Below, in pieces: positions 25,176-33,855 of a stretch of 64,000 bases of DNA. This DNA comes from Fimbriimonadaceae bacterium (lineage in GTDB: Bacteria; Armatimonadota; Fimbriimonadia; Fimbriimonadales; Fimbriimonadaceae). The stretch's first letter is position 1, and each line of letters starts with the position of its first letter. The stretch is from assembly GCA_019638795.1 (NCBI GenBank), contig JAHBTB010000001.1, positions 310,001 through 374,000 on the forward strand, read 5' to 3'. A model generated the notes under the pieces. The model was not told the origin of the DNA, did no database searches, and was given only the letters and a program-made list of their open reading frames with translations. A program made the translations under genes and the position numbers.

Positions 25176-26762
25176 ATGAGGGTGGCCGCCACAGTGGATG
25201 CGCATGAAGAATTGAACGGCAAGGCCACGCTGGGCCTTGAGCACGTCGATCTGGACGAGGTCAAGCCCGAAACATCGGCACTTCAGGCGATACCCAGCGA
25301 GTACGTCCTGCGCTACCAAGTCCTGCCCGTCCGGCTGGAGAGGGACACCCTGGTCGTCGCCGTCGGCGGCGTCGACCACTTGGCCAAGGTCGACGAACTC
25401 AGTGTCCTCGTCGGCAAAGACCTGAGGCCCGTGCTCGCCGACCCCGGCCAGATCCGCGACAAGATCGAAGAGCGGTTCCTGGAGGGGATGATGGAGGGCA
25501 TCTCCCAGGATGACGACGGGCCGACCGCCAACGTCGACATCGACGACACCACCGACCTCGCCGACCTTCAGCGGATGGCGGGCGAAGCGGCCGTCGTCCA
25601 GATGGTGAACCTGATGTTCGCCCAGGCCGTCCGCGACCGGGTCAGCGACATCCACATCGAGCCATATGAGAAGGAGGTCAAAGTCCGGTTCCGGGTGGAC
25701 GGCATCCTCCATGAGGTCGCCAGCCCGCCCAAGCGCATGCAAGCGGCGATCGCCAGCCGCATCAAAATCCTTGCCGAGCTGAACATCGCCGAACGGCGCC
25801 TCCCTCAGGACGGCCGCATCAAGCTCAACATCGCCGGTCGCCAAGTCGACGTCCGGGTCTCGCTCGTCCCCACCGTCCACGGTGAGCGGGTCGTCATGCG
25901 CATCCTCGACAAGGGCACCGCGACCCTGACGATGACCCAGTTGGGCATGCGCGAAGACCAGATCGCCCTGTTCCGCAAGCTCATCAACATCCCTTACGGG
26001 ATGATCCTCGTCACCGGTCCGACCGGTGCCGGTAAGTCGACGACCCTTTACGCCGCGCTTCAGGAGATCTATTCGCCCAAGCGCAACATCCTCACGATCG
26101 AGGACCCCGTCGAATACCAGCTGCCCGGCATCGGCCAGATCCAGGTGCGGTCGAGTATCGGCCTGACCTTTGCCAACGGCCTCCGCAGCATCGTCCGCCA
26201 AGACCCCGACGTCATCATGGTCGGTGAGATCCGCGACCATGAGACGGCGGAGATCGCCATCCACGCCGCCCTGACCGGGCACCTTGTTTTCAGCACCCTG
26301 CACACCAACGACGCGCCGAGCGCCATCACCCGGTTGCTCGACATGGGGGTGGAGCCGTTCCTTGCCGCCAGTTCGATCGTCGGCGTCTTGGCCCAGCGGC
26401 TCGTCCGGGTCAACTGCCCCAACTGCAGCGTCAAAGAGATGGAGTCGCCCGAGGCACTGGCCAGCGTCGGGATCACCGCTTCCGACTACGACCCCGCCAA
26501 CCCTCCGTTCCGCCGCGGCCGAGGTTGCGACAAGTGCGGCGGGACGGGGTTCAAGGGAAGGCGCGGCGTCTACGAACTGCTGACCATCGACGAGCCGGTG
26601 CGCCGGATGACCGTCGAGCACGCTCCGGCGAGCACCATCCGCGACCACGCCCTCGCCAACCAGGGCATGCGGACCCTGCTTGGGGACGGACGTCTGACCA
26701 TCCTCCAGGGCATCACGACCTGTGACGAGGTGCTCAGGGTCTGCCAGAGGGAGGACTTCTAG
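25176..26762 (+). CDS. gspE: type II secretion ATPase GspE
   Basis: 528 aa. Hexameric cytoplasmic ATPase driving pseudopilus assembly. Order: N-terminal GspE/PilB domain, Walker A G281-PTGAGKST, Asp box EDPVEYQL, Walker B-type DPDVIMVGEIRD, His box LVFSTLHTNDA, and a zinc-binding tetracysteine C414-PNC-417 ... C451-DKC-454. First gene of the T2SS run; a 10-base palindrome GTCAATTGAC ends 8 bases before the ATG. PilB of type IV pili is the alternative, but the following gspF-K order indicates T2SS. Confidence 0.93.
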   Translation: MRVAATVDAHEELNGKATLGLEHVDLDEVKPETSALQAIPSEYVLRYQVLPVRLERDTLVVAVGGVDHLAKVDELSVLVGKDLRPVLADPGQIRDKIEERFLEGMMEGISQDDDGPTANVDIDDTTDLADLQRMAGEAAVVQMVNLMFAQAVRDRVSDIHIEPYEKEVKVRFRVDGILHEVASPPKRMQAAIASRIKILAELNIAERRLPQDGRIKLNIAGRQVDVRVSLVPTVHGERVVMRILDKGTATLTMTQLGMREDQIALFRKLINIPYGMILVTGPTGAGKSTTLYAALQEIYSPKRNILTIEDPVEYQLPGIGQIQVRSSIGLTFANGLRSIVRQDPDVIMVGEIRDHETAEIAIHAALTGHLVFSTLHTNDAPSAITRLLDMGVEPFLAASSIVGVLAQRLVRVNCPNCSVKEMESPEALASVGITASDYDPANPPFRRGRGCDKCGGTGFKGRRGVYELLTIDEPVRRMTVEHAPASTIRDHALANQGMRTLLGDGRLTILQGITTCDEVLRVCQREDF

Positions 26763-26765
26763 CCC

Positions 26766-27989
26766 GTGCCGACCTATACCTACGCCGCGGTGGACGTCCA
26801 GGGCCGCCAGCGGGGCGGGACGGTCGAAGCCAGCGACCCCAAGTCGGCGGTCGCCATCCTCACCCGCGAAGGGCGGTTCGTCATCGAGATCCACGAGACC
26901 AAGGAAGGCGAGGCCCACGTCGACCCGCCCAAGGGCGAGTCGCGCCGGAGGGGCCGCACCAGCCGGAGCGACCTGGCCCTCTTCACCCGTCGCATGGCCG
27001 ACCTGACCACGGCAGGCCTGCCCCTTGACCGTGTCCTCCAGGTCCTTGCCGAACAAACCGAAAACCAGCAGCTCTCCGACGCCGTCGCCGACTGCCTGGT
27101 CGAGGTGCGCGGGGGCATGTCCGTCTCTGCCGCCATTGAAATGCACCCGAAGGTCTTCCCGACGGTCTACGTCCAGACATTGAAGTCCGGTGAGGCGAGC
27201 GGTCAGTTCGCGGAAAGTTGCGAGCGCATGGCCGAACTCCTGGAGAACGAAGTCGAGCGCCGGTCCCTGGTCATCTCGTCGCTCATCTACCCCGCTGTCC
27301 TGATCTGTGTCGCGACGTTTGTCGTCATCTTCATGCTGACCTTTGTCGTGCCGCGCCTGTCCGACGTCTTCAAGGGGTTCGGCGCCGACCTTCCCGTGCC
27401 CACCAAGATCCTCCTTGCCATCACCGGGTTCCTGACCAACCAATGGTACATCGTGGTGGGCGGGGTCGTGGCCGTGGTCGTCGGCTACCGGGCGTGGGTC
27501 GCCACCGAGGCGGGCGCGACCGTGCGCGACCGGTTTTTCCTGAACGCCCCGATCATGGGCCCGGTGGTCAAGAAGGGCACGGTCAGCCGCTACGCCCGCG
27601 TCCTGGGCACCCTCGTCTATGGCGGCGTCCCGATTCTGGAAGCGATCGGCCTGGCAGGCAAGTCGACCGGCAACAAAGTGTTCGAGCACTCCAACGACAA
27701 GATCGTCCAGGACGTGCGCGAAGGCGTCCCCTTGGCCGACGCGATGCGCTACGCGGGGGTGTTCCCTCCCGTCCTGACCCACATGGTCGCCATCGGCGAA
27801 GAGACCGGCGACCTGCCCAAGATGCTTGGCCGCGTGGCCAACAGCCTGGACTTCGAGGTCGAACAGGGTCTTCGCCGCATGACTGCCGCGCTCGAACCCG
27901 CCATCCTCCTCGTCATGGGCGGTGTCGTCGCCTTTGTCGTCCTCAGTGTCATGCTCCCGATTTTCGAAGCCCAACAAATGGTGAAATGA
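26766..27989 (+). CDS. gspF: type II secretion inner-membrane platform protein GspF
   Basis: 407 aa, start GTG 26766, 3 bases after gspE. Typical GspF/PilC: N-terminal MPTYTYAAVDVQG, two repeated T2SSF domains (LFTRRMADLTTAGLPLDRVL and RYARVLGTLVYGGVPILEAI), and three membrane helices, the last near the C-terminus (ILLVMGGVVAFVVLSVMLPIF). It connects the ATPase to the pseudopilus. Its stop overlaps the gspG start (ATGA). Confidence 0.94.
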   Translation: MPTYTYAAVDVQGRQRGGTVEASDPKSAVAILTREGRFVIEIHETKEGEAHVDPPKGESRRRGRTSRSDLALFTRRMADLTTAGLPLDRVLQVLAEQTENQQLSDAVADCLVEVRGGMSVSAAIEMHPKVFPTVYVQTLKSGEASGQFAESCERMAELLENEVERRSLVISSLIYPAVLICVATFVVIFMLTFVVPRLSDVFKGFGADLPVPTKILLAITGFLTNQWYIVVGGVVAVVVGYRAWVATEAGATVRDRFFLNAPIMGPVVKKGTVSRYARVLGTLVYGGVPILEAIGLAGKSTGNKVFEHSNDKIVQDVREGVPLADAMRYAGVFPPVLTHMVAIGEETGDLPKMLGRVANSLDFEVEQGLRRMTAALEPAILLVMGGVVAFVVLSVMLPIFEAQQMVK

Positions 27990-28423
27990 TGATTAACCTC
28001 CGACCCCGACATGGCCGCAAGGCGTTCACTTTGATTGAACTCCTCGTGGTCATCACGATCCTCGCCGTCCTCGCGGCGATGATCTTGCCTCGGCTTATCG
28101 GCCGGGCCGAGGACGCGAAGGTCGCCAAGGCGCTGGCCGACTTGTCCGAGCTCAACAAGGAACTCCAGACGTTCCGGCTCGACAACGGTCGCTTTCCGAC
28201 GACCGACGAAGGCCTGAACGCCCTGTGGGAGCAGCCCGCCGACCTCACGGGTTGGAAAGGGCCGTACTCACAAAAGCCCGTGACCAACGACCCTTGGGGC
28301 AACGCCTACCACTATGAGTGGCCCGGTTCCGGCGGTGACGACAGCTTCGTGCTGTTGAGCTACGGGTCCGACGGCCAGACCGGAGGCGACGGATACGCCG
28401 AAGACCTCGTCGAGAGTGAGTAG
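27986..28423 (+). CDS. gspG: major pseudopilin GspG
   Basis: 145 aa. Prepilin motif [25 protein letters not shown] (cleavage after Ala, Glu at +5). The C-terminal half has the GspG signature: LDNGRFPTTDEGLNALW, WKGPYSQKPVTNDPWGNAYHYE and a DGQTGGDG calcium-site-like loop. Main subunit of the pseudopilus. ATG 27989 is an alternative start. Confidence 0.95.
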   Translation: MMINLRPRHGRKAFTLIELLVVITILAVLAAMILPRLIGRAEDAKVAKALADLSELNKELQTFRLDNGRFPTTDEGLNALWEQPADLTGWKGPYSQKPVTNDPWGNAYHYEWPGSGGDDSFVLLSYGSDGQTGGDGYAEDLVESE

Positions 28424-28934
28424 ACGGGCCTTCACCTTCGTCGAGATGACCATCGTCATCGTCTTGGTCGCGTTGTTTGCCACGCTGATCTTGCCGAGGG
28501 CGTTTGTCGTCAGGGACAGCGTCAAGGCGCGGGCCCTGCTGGTCGACATGCGCCGGACCGTCGATGACGCGGTGAACCGGGCGGCCAGCCTACGGCAACC
28601 CGTCGTCCTGCGCGTCAGCACGACCGAACTGACTTTGGCCACCAGCGACGAAGAAGGCACCGAGTCCGTGTTCAAGCGGACCCAACTGGGAGCGGGGACC
28701 ACCGTGACGGCGTCTCAAGTCAACGGCACCGACGTCTCAACCGACGCTTGGTCAATGAAGGTCTTCCCTGACGGGCAGTGCTCGTCTGCGGCCCTGGAAG
28801 TCCATACCGCGACAGGCGACCTCACCCTCAAACGTGACGTCGACGGCACGCCGGTCTGGAAGACCGGCCGCATCGACGACCAACCCGTGGACCGATGGGA
28901 GGCGGGCTCGATTGAACAGCGCATCGCGAACTAG
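28416..28934 (+). CDS. gspH: minor pseudopilin, GspH-like
   Basis: 172 aa, start GTG 28416 inside the end of gspG. Prepilin motif SRRA-FTFVEMTIVIVLVALFATLILP with Glu at +5; the rest is a short beta-rich head. Assigned GspH by position between G and I and by size. Sequence similarity to GspH outside the N-terminus is not obvious by eye. Confidence 0.8.
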   Translation: MSRRAFTFVEMTIVIVLVALFATLILPRAFVVRDSVKARALLVDMRRTVDDAVNRAASLRQPVVLRVSTTELTLATSDEEGTESVFKRTQLGAGTTVTASQVNGTDVSTDAWSMKVFPDGQCSSAALEVHTATGDLTLKRDVDGTPVWKTGRIDDQPVDRWEAGSIEQRIAN

Positions 28935-29310
28935 AGGTTTCTCGGTCGTCGAGGTCGTCATCGCCACCGTCCTCATCGTGGTCGGGGTCACCGCCTTGAT
29001 GCGGGCGATGGGCGGGCTCGACAAAGCCACCGCCGCGCTCATGGAGAAAGACAAGGTCACCCGCCTGGCGAACCAAAAGCTGGACGAGATCATCGCGACC
29101 GAGGAATACAAGACGGCGACCCAAGGCACCTTTGACGTTCCTGACGACAAGTACACGTGGACGCTGGAAAACGTCGCGACCGGCGTGGAGAGTCTTGTCG
29201 GGCTTCGCATCACCGTCGCCGACTCGACCCGTCCCAACGGCCGGACGGGCGTGGCGGAGACCCTCAAGTACGAACCACCCACCACGACCGACGCGGGGGC
29301 CGCGCCATGA
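28912..29310 (+). CDS. gspI: minor pseudopilin, GspI-like
   Basis: 132 aa, start TTG 28912 with GGAGG 13 bases upstream; 23-base overlap with gspH. Prepilin motif RTRG-FSVVEVVIATVLIVVGVTALMRAM and the family's LANQKLDEIIA stretch after the helix. GspI starts the pseudopilus tip complex with J and K. Confidence 0.82.
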   Translation: MNSASRTRGFSVVEVVIATVLIVVGVTALMRAMGGLDKATAALMEKDKVTRLANQKLDEIIATEEYKTATQGTFDVPDDKYTWTLENVATGVESLVGLRITVADSTRPNGRTGVAETLKYEPPTTTDAGAAP

Positions 29311-30005
29311 GACGACGAGGCTTCACCGTCATCGAGCTTCTGATGGTGATGGTCATGACGGCGACCCTGATGATCGGCCTGACCACCGTGTTCAGCAGCG
29401 CCTTGGCGACCTTGCGGAGGGCTCCCGACCTCGACCAGAAATTGGAGCAAGGCCGCCGGTTTGAGAAGCGGGTGACCCAGTTTCTCAGGGGCGCCTACGT
29501 CACCGCGGACAACGCGGACACGCTGACTTATTTTGTCGCGTCGAACCAGAGCGGCTCGACGTCGAAGCCGGACACGATCGTCTTCACCACCACCTCGGCC
29601 CCGCTGAACATGGCCGCGATCGACGACACCGAGCACGACTGGCAACAAAAGAACGAAGAGTACGGGCCCCAGGGCGGGCTCACCGAGGTCTCTTTGTCGC
29701 TGACCGCAGTCGGGTCGGACGCCACGGGCTCGGGGCTCTACCTCCGCACCCAGAGGCCGGCGGACGGCGACCCGACCCAGGGCGGTTACGAGTCCCTGTT
29801 GCTGGCTGGCGTCACGGACATCTCCTTTGAGTTCTGGGACGGGACGGAATGGACCGACACCTGGGACACCACCACCGGCGTCCGGCGCCTGCCCGCGGTC
29901 GTCCGCATCACATACACCCTTGACGGGGAGACGGACAGCCGCGTGATGACGGTGCGTCTGGAGCAGAGCGACGTCACCTCGACCAACCCGGTGGTGCAAC
30001 TGTGA
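29307..30005 (+). CDS. gspJ: minor pseudopilin, GspJ-like
   Basis: 232 aa, ATG overlapping the gspI stop. Prepilin motif RRRG-FTVIELLMVMVMTATLMIGL; larger head, as in GspJ, with the conserved late segment GVTDISFEFWDGTEWTDTW and RLPAVVRITYTLD. Confidence 0.87.
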   Translation: MRRRGFTVIELLMVMVMTATLMIGLTTVFSSALATLRRAPDLDQKLEQGRRFEKRVTQFLRGAYVTADNADTLTYFVASNQSGSTSKPDTIVFTTTSAPLNMAAIDDTEHDWQQKNEEYGPQGGLTEVSLSLTAVGSDATGSGLYLRTQRPADGDPTQGGYESLLLAGVTDISFEFWDGTEWTDTWDTTTGVRRLPAVVRITYTLDGETDSRVMTVRLEQSDVTSTNPVVQL

Positions 30006-31246
30006 GGCCGCGGCGGAGCGGCGTGGCCTTCCTGATGGCCCTGCTCGTCGTCGTGGTCGCAGTGATCATCGTCTCGTCCGTCGGCGCCGCCGTCGGGTCG
30101 AAGATCTTGCGGGAGAGCACCCAGAACGAGGCGGCCGCGGCCGAAGCCGCCGCCCGGGGCGGCATTGAACGGGCCCTCGCCGCCCTCAGCAACCAGTCAC
30201 TGACGGTGACGACCCAAGAGGACGACTGGTACACCCTGAGCCAGAACGGGGCCGTCGACTTCACTGTCGGCAGTGCCCACGTCCGCATCCAGATCGTCGA
30301 CGCTTGCAGCAAGGTCGACATCAACACGGTGACGTCGGACTGGCTCCTGAACATGGGCCTGACCCAAGACCAGATCGACGCGATCATCGACTGGCGTTCG
30401 TCGGGGCCGACGCCCAGCGCCCAAGGGGCCAAAGACGAGTTCTACAACAGCCTGCCCGTCCCCTACAACACCAAGCTGCGCCGGTTCGACACCTTCGACG
30501 AACTCCTCTTGGTCAAGGGTGTCGACGCCCAGACCCTGTACGAACCGCCGACCAACGGCAGCAGCGCCCCGCTGGTCTCCGGGGTCGACACCGACCAACC
30601 GACCCTCTACGACCTTTGCACGTTTGAGAACCGGGCCACCGTCCAGAACCCGAGCGGGCAGTCGCGCACCAATGTCAACACGGCGAACGAACAACAGCTT
30701 GTCAGCCTCGGCCTACGCGCCCAAATCGCCACCGCCATCGTCCAGCGCCGCAACACGGTCAGCACGTTCACTAACTTGGGCGAGGTGTTCCAGGTGGCCG
30801 GGATCAACAACGCCGATGCCAAAGTCATCTTGGATAACCTCACGACCAACAACAGCCCGACGGCAGAGGGAAAGATCAACTTGAACACCGCCACCGAACC
30901 GGTGCTCAATTCCATCCCGAACATGCCCGCCGGGGTGGCCCAGGCGATCATCTCGCGCGGTGGGCAATTTAACTCACTTGGTGAACTTGCGGACCTCCCT
31001 GGCGTCACTCCCCAGACTTTGCGCGACATTGCGGACACGTTCACCGTCTCCAGCCAGTCGTTCCTTGTCCGGACCGTCGGCAGGGCCGGTTCGTCGCGCG
31101 TCGCCCTCGAGGCCCTCGTCGAATTCACCAACGGGCAACCCGTGGTCACCCGGGTCGTGCACCCGTGGTTCAGCGACGCTGAACGGCGGTGGGGGTGGGT
31201 CGACGAGACCACGTCCCAGACGACTCTGATGGAGGCGGCCCGATGA
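30002..31246 (+). CDS. gspK: minor pseudopilin GspK
   Basis: 414 aa, start GTG 30002. N-terminus RRSG-VAFLMALLVVVVAVIIV, a prepilin site without Glu at +5, as expected for GspK, the tip protein. Helix-hairpin-helix-like repeats recur (DINTVTSDWLLNMGLT, NVNTANEQQLVSLG, NLNTATEPVLNSIP), more of them than in classical GspK. Stop overlaps gspL. Confidence 0.88.
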   Translation: MRPRRSGVAFLMALLVVVVAVIIVSSVGAAVGSKILRESTQNEAAAAEAAARGGIERALAALSNQSLTVTTQEDDWYTLSQNGAVDFTVGSAHVRIQIVDACSKVDINTVTSDWLLNMGLTQDQIDAIIDWRSSGPTPSAQGAKDEFYNSLPVPYNTKLRRFDTFDELLLVKGVDAQTLYEPPTNGSSAPLVSGVDTDQPTLYDLCTFENRATVQNPSGQSRTNVNTANEQQLVSLGLRAQIATAIVQRRNTVSTFTNLGEVFQVAGINNADAKVILDNLTTNNSPTAEGKINLNTATEPVLNSIPNMPAGVAQAIISRGGQFNSLGELADLPGVTPQTLRDIADTFTVSSQSFLVRTVGRAGSSRVALEALVEFTNGQPVVTRVVHPWFSDAERRWGWVDETTSQTTLMEAAR

Positions 31247-32496
31247 GCACGGTCGATGTCGTCCCCGTCCTTGAATGGTCAGGCGGCGCCGTGCGCGCCT
31301 TCGACCCGGTGCGCCACCAAACTTTCCTCGCCGAGAGCTTCGAAGACGCCATCACGACCTTGGGCAACCCCAAGACCGTCGGTCTGGCGATCGGCCGCCG
31401 GTCGTCGCTCGTCCGCCAACTCGTCCTGCCCGACGTCGGGGCCGAGCAAGCGCAGGCGATCGTCCGGGTACAACTTGACCAGCTCTTCCCTGTCTCGTCC
31501 GCCGAGCTCACCAGCGACTTCGCTTTCACCAACCGCCAGAACGGGACGGGAAAGAAGGTCGTCGTCTCCGCGATGCGTACCGAGCTGCTGAAGCAGGCCA
31601 AGGACGAACTGGCCCGCCTCGGCGTCCAGACCGCCTGGATCGCCCCGGTGAGCGCGGCGTCTGGCGGGATGGCCTTGGAGCACGGTCTTGACAGTGCGGT
31701 CATCATCGACGACTCTGTAGACGGCACCGGGATCGACATTGTTCAGAACGGCGACGTGTATTACTCCCGGTCCGCACCGGGCGGACTGGGCGAGCACGAA
31801 CTGGAGATGGAGGTCCAGCGCACCTTGGCCAGCGCCAAGGTTCCGCCGAGCACACTTGTGCGGGCCGACCAGAACGGCAGTCTCGCCACCCTCGCCCGCC
31901 ACCGGCCTGCCGTCAACCTTGAGTTGTGGGAGGACGTCAGCAAGCGCAGGGCCCAAGCGGTCAAGAGCCGCCGGACACTGGCCAGCTTGCTCGTCATGGT
32001 GTTCATTGTCTGTTGCGCGATGGTCTACTTCGATTTCGAAGACGCCGCCAAGCGGGTGAAGAAGAACACCGACTCGGGAGCCCGCCAGATCAAGACCTTG
32101 ACCACGAACAAGGGGCTCCTGGACGGTCGCTTGCACCTGGTGAAAAACGCCGCCGACACCCTGGAGTCCTCGGCGCACCCCAAACAGCCCGTCTCCGACA
32201 TCGTCTCCGTCGTCGCCGGCCACTGCCCCGCCGACCTCTGGCTGACGGGCCTGACCGTCGAGCGCGGACGCAACGTCCAGATCCGGGGGGACGCCAAGTC
32301 TAGTGCCGCGGTCTACGAGTTCATGCAGGCGCTGACCAGCGACCCGAGGTTCCGTGACGTCCGCCTTGTCTTTGCCAACGACGGCAAGATCGGCGAGACG
32401 CCGATCGTCCTCTTTGCCGCCACGGGACATGTGGTCGGCAACTATCCGACCTATATCCCGTCTGCCGTCAAGCCCAAGGCAGGAGCGAAGAAATGA
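31243..32496 (+). CDS. gspL: GspL-like assembly protein (PilM-like part fused to PilN-like part)
   Basis: 417 aa from ATG 31243 (overlap with gspK stop). Residues 1-~240 look like the actin-like cytoplasmic domain of GspL/PilM (VGLAIGRRSSLVRQLVLPD). One membrane helix follows (~LASLLVMVFIVCCAMVYF), then a short coiled coil and a PilN-type periplasmic domain (PADLWLTGLTVERGRNVQIRG, VYEFMQALTSDPRFRDVRL). So one protein covers both PilM and PilN roles, as GspL does in T2SS. Confidence 0.82.
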   Translation: MSTVDVVPVLEWSGGAVRAFDPVRHQTFLAESFEDAITTLGNPKTVGLAIGRRSSLVRQLVLPDVGAEQAQAIVRVQLDQLFPVSSAELTSDFAFTNRQNGTGKKVVVSAMRTELLKQAKDELARLGVQTAWIAPVSAASGGMALEHGLDSAVIIDDSVDGTGIDIVQNGDVYYSRSAPGGLGEHELEMEVQRTLASAKVPPSTLVRADQNGSLATLARHRPAVNLELWEDVSKRRAQAVKSRRTLASLLVMVFIVCCAMVYFDFEDAAKRVKKNTDSGARQIKTLTTNKGLLDGRLHLVKNAADTLESSAHPKQPVSDIVSVVAGHCPADLWLTGLTVERGRNVQIRGDAKSSAAVYEFMQALTSDPRFRDVRLVFANDGKIGETPIVLFAATGHVVGNYPTYIPSAVKPKAGAKK

Positions 32497-33068
32497 CCAT
32501 CGGTGACAACATCCCGACCTGGAACTTTGTCTGCGGCCTCGCCATCGCCGGAGTGATCGGATGCGTCATCTTCGACCGTGTCGCCCCCCGGCCCAAGACC
32601 GGTCTTGCCCTCGCCAAGCAAGCCAAGCAGCAGGCCGACCTCACCAACCAGATCACGGGCCTCAAGGCTGACTTGGACAAAGCCCAGAAGGCGATGGGCA
32701 GTTACGCGTGGGCCAGCCCGGTGGCCGACGTCGGCCCCGCTGTGCTCGACCGGGTCAACCGAGCCGCGGCGGCGCGCAAGGTGAAGGTGAGCACGTTCCG
32801 GCCCCAGCGGGTGCAAGAAGTGACCCCGCTCAAGGCGGCTGAGTACTCCGTGAGCGTCCAGGGTCCGTTCTTGGCCGTGGTCTCGTTCGTCAAAGACTTG
32901 GAGGCACCCGGCACCAAGCTCGTCGTCTCGTCCGCCCAGGTCAGTTCGACCGACGCCTCGTCCAGCGCGGTCTCCGCTTCGGTCGGCGTCGTCGCCTTTG
33001 TCAACGAACCTGAGGTTCCCAAGGCCAAGGCAAAGGCACCGCAGGGGGTGAACAATGGCAAAGGGTAA
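32493..33068 (+). CDS. gspM: GspM/PilO-like assembly protein
   Basis: 191 aa. Short N-terminal cytoplasmic part, one membrane helix (FVCGLAIAGVIGCVIF), a coiled coil (LAKQAKQQADLTNQITGLKADLDKAQ), then a ferredoxin-like PilO/GspM domain (VSVQGPFLAVVSFVKDLEA). Assigned by structure and place after gspL. ATGA overlap with gspL, 14-base overlap with the next gene. Confidence 0.78.
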   Translation: MTIGDNIPTWNFVCGLAIAGVIGCVIFDRVAPRPKTGLALAKQAKQQADLTNQITGLKADLDKAQKAMGSYAWASPVADVGPAVLDRVNRAAAARKVKVSTFRPQRVQEVTPLKAAEYSVSVQGPFLAVVSFVKDLEAPGTKLVVSSAQVSSTDASSSAVSASVGVVAFVNEPEVPKAKAKAPQGVNNGKG

Positions 33069-33855
33069 CCGTTTGTACTTGTATGGGGGTTTAGCCCTGG
33101 TGGTTGTCGCAGCCTTGATCCTGACTGAGCCTCAAAAGGTCCAGCGGCCGCCGCGCAAGTCGGCAGCCGTGACCCGGCCTGTCAAAACCGACAAGGCCTT
33201 GGAGGACTTCGACGAGCGGGACCAGAAGGCCACCTTCGAACCGGTCGCGCTCACAACCCGCGACGCGTTCAAGCCGCTTGTCGTCCGGGGCGAAGGCGTC
33301 GGCCCAGACAGTGCCGGACTCCCCAACCAGGTGCCGCCTTCCTTCGCCAGCGGCGAGGCCGGGTGGTTCTTCACCGGTGCCGCCGTCATCGACCAGGTGC
33401 CGACGGCGCTGATCGAGAACACCCAGACGGGCCAGGGACTTTATGTCAAGCAAGGCGACCTCTGGAAGAACTGCCGCGTCGAGCGCATCACCCCGACGAG
33501 CTTGTCCCTGGCGGCGGGCGACAGCGTCCGAACCCTGATGTTGCTCGCGGACGTCCCCCAACCGGAACCGAGCGGGGGGTCGACCCGGCCGCTGAACCCG
33601 TTGACCGGCCCGGTCGGGGTGCAGTCGCGACCGAACCCTCTGCCGGGGAACGTCCCGGCCCAACCGAACAACGGCCAGGTCAACGGCGGCCGGCCCACGG
33701 ACCCACGCCGGTCCGGTCGGCGCGGCAACGGACAGCCCGCCGAGCCGTTCGGACCCCAAGGCGGGCCTCAGGGAGAGCCGGGCCCGTTCGACGAATTCGA
33801 CCTGAACATCCCGACCCACGACGACCAGAACTTGAAGCACGAGGCAAACCTATGA
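33055..33855 (+). CDS. GspC/PilP-like inner-membrane linker protein
   Basis: 266 aa, ATG 33055 with a strong AGGGGGTG ribosome site. One N-terminal membrane helix (YLYGGLALVVVAALILT), a proline-rich spacer, then a small beta domain (GWFFTGAAVIDQVPTALIEN, YVKQGDLWKNCRVERITPTSLSLAA) like the homology region of GspC or PilP, which binds the secretin N0 domain. The last ~85 residues are disordered, rich in P, G, N and R. Placement directly before gspD supports the role; sequence identity alone would not. Confidence 0.65.
   Translation: MAKGNRLYLYGGLALVVVAALILTEPQKVQRPPRKSAAVTRPVKTDKALEDFDERDQKATFEPVALTTRDAFKPLVVRGEGVGPDSAGLPNQVPPSFASGEAGWFFTGAAVIDQVPTALIENTQTGQGLYVKQGDLWKNCRVERITPTSLSLAAGDSVRTLMLLADVPQPEPSGGSTRPLNPLTGPVGVQSRPNPLPGNVPAQPNNGQVNGGRPTDPRRSGRRGNGQPAEPFGPQGGPQGEPGPFDEFDLNIPTHDDQNLKHEANL

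Noticed and set aside
25080-27977. 965-codon open frame on the minus strand
   Set aside because: It lies antisense to gspE and gspF, which have clear motifs. Such long mirror frames are common at this GC content, and the translation is Asp/Gly/His/Arg-rich without domains.
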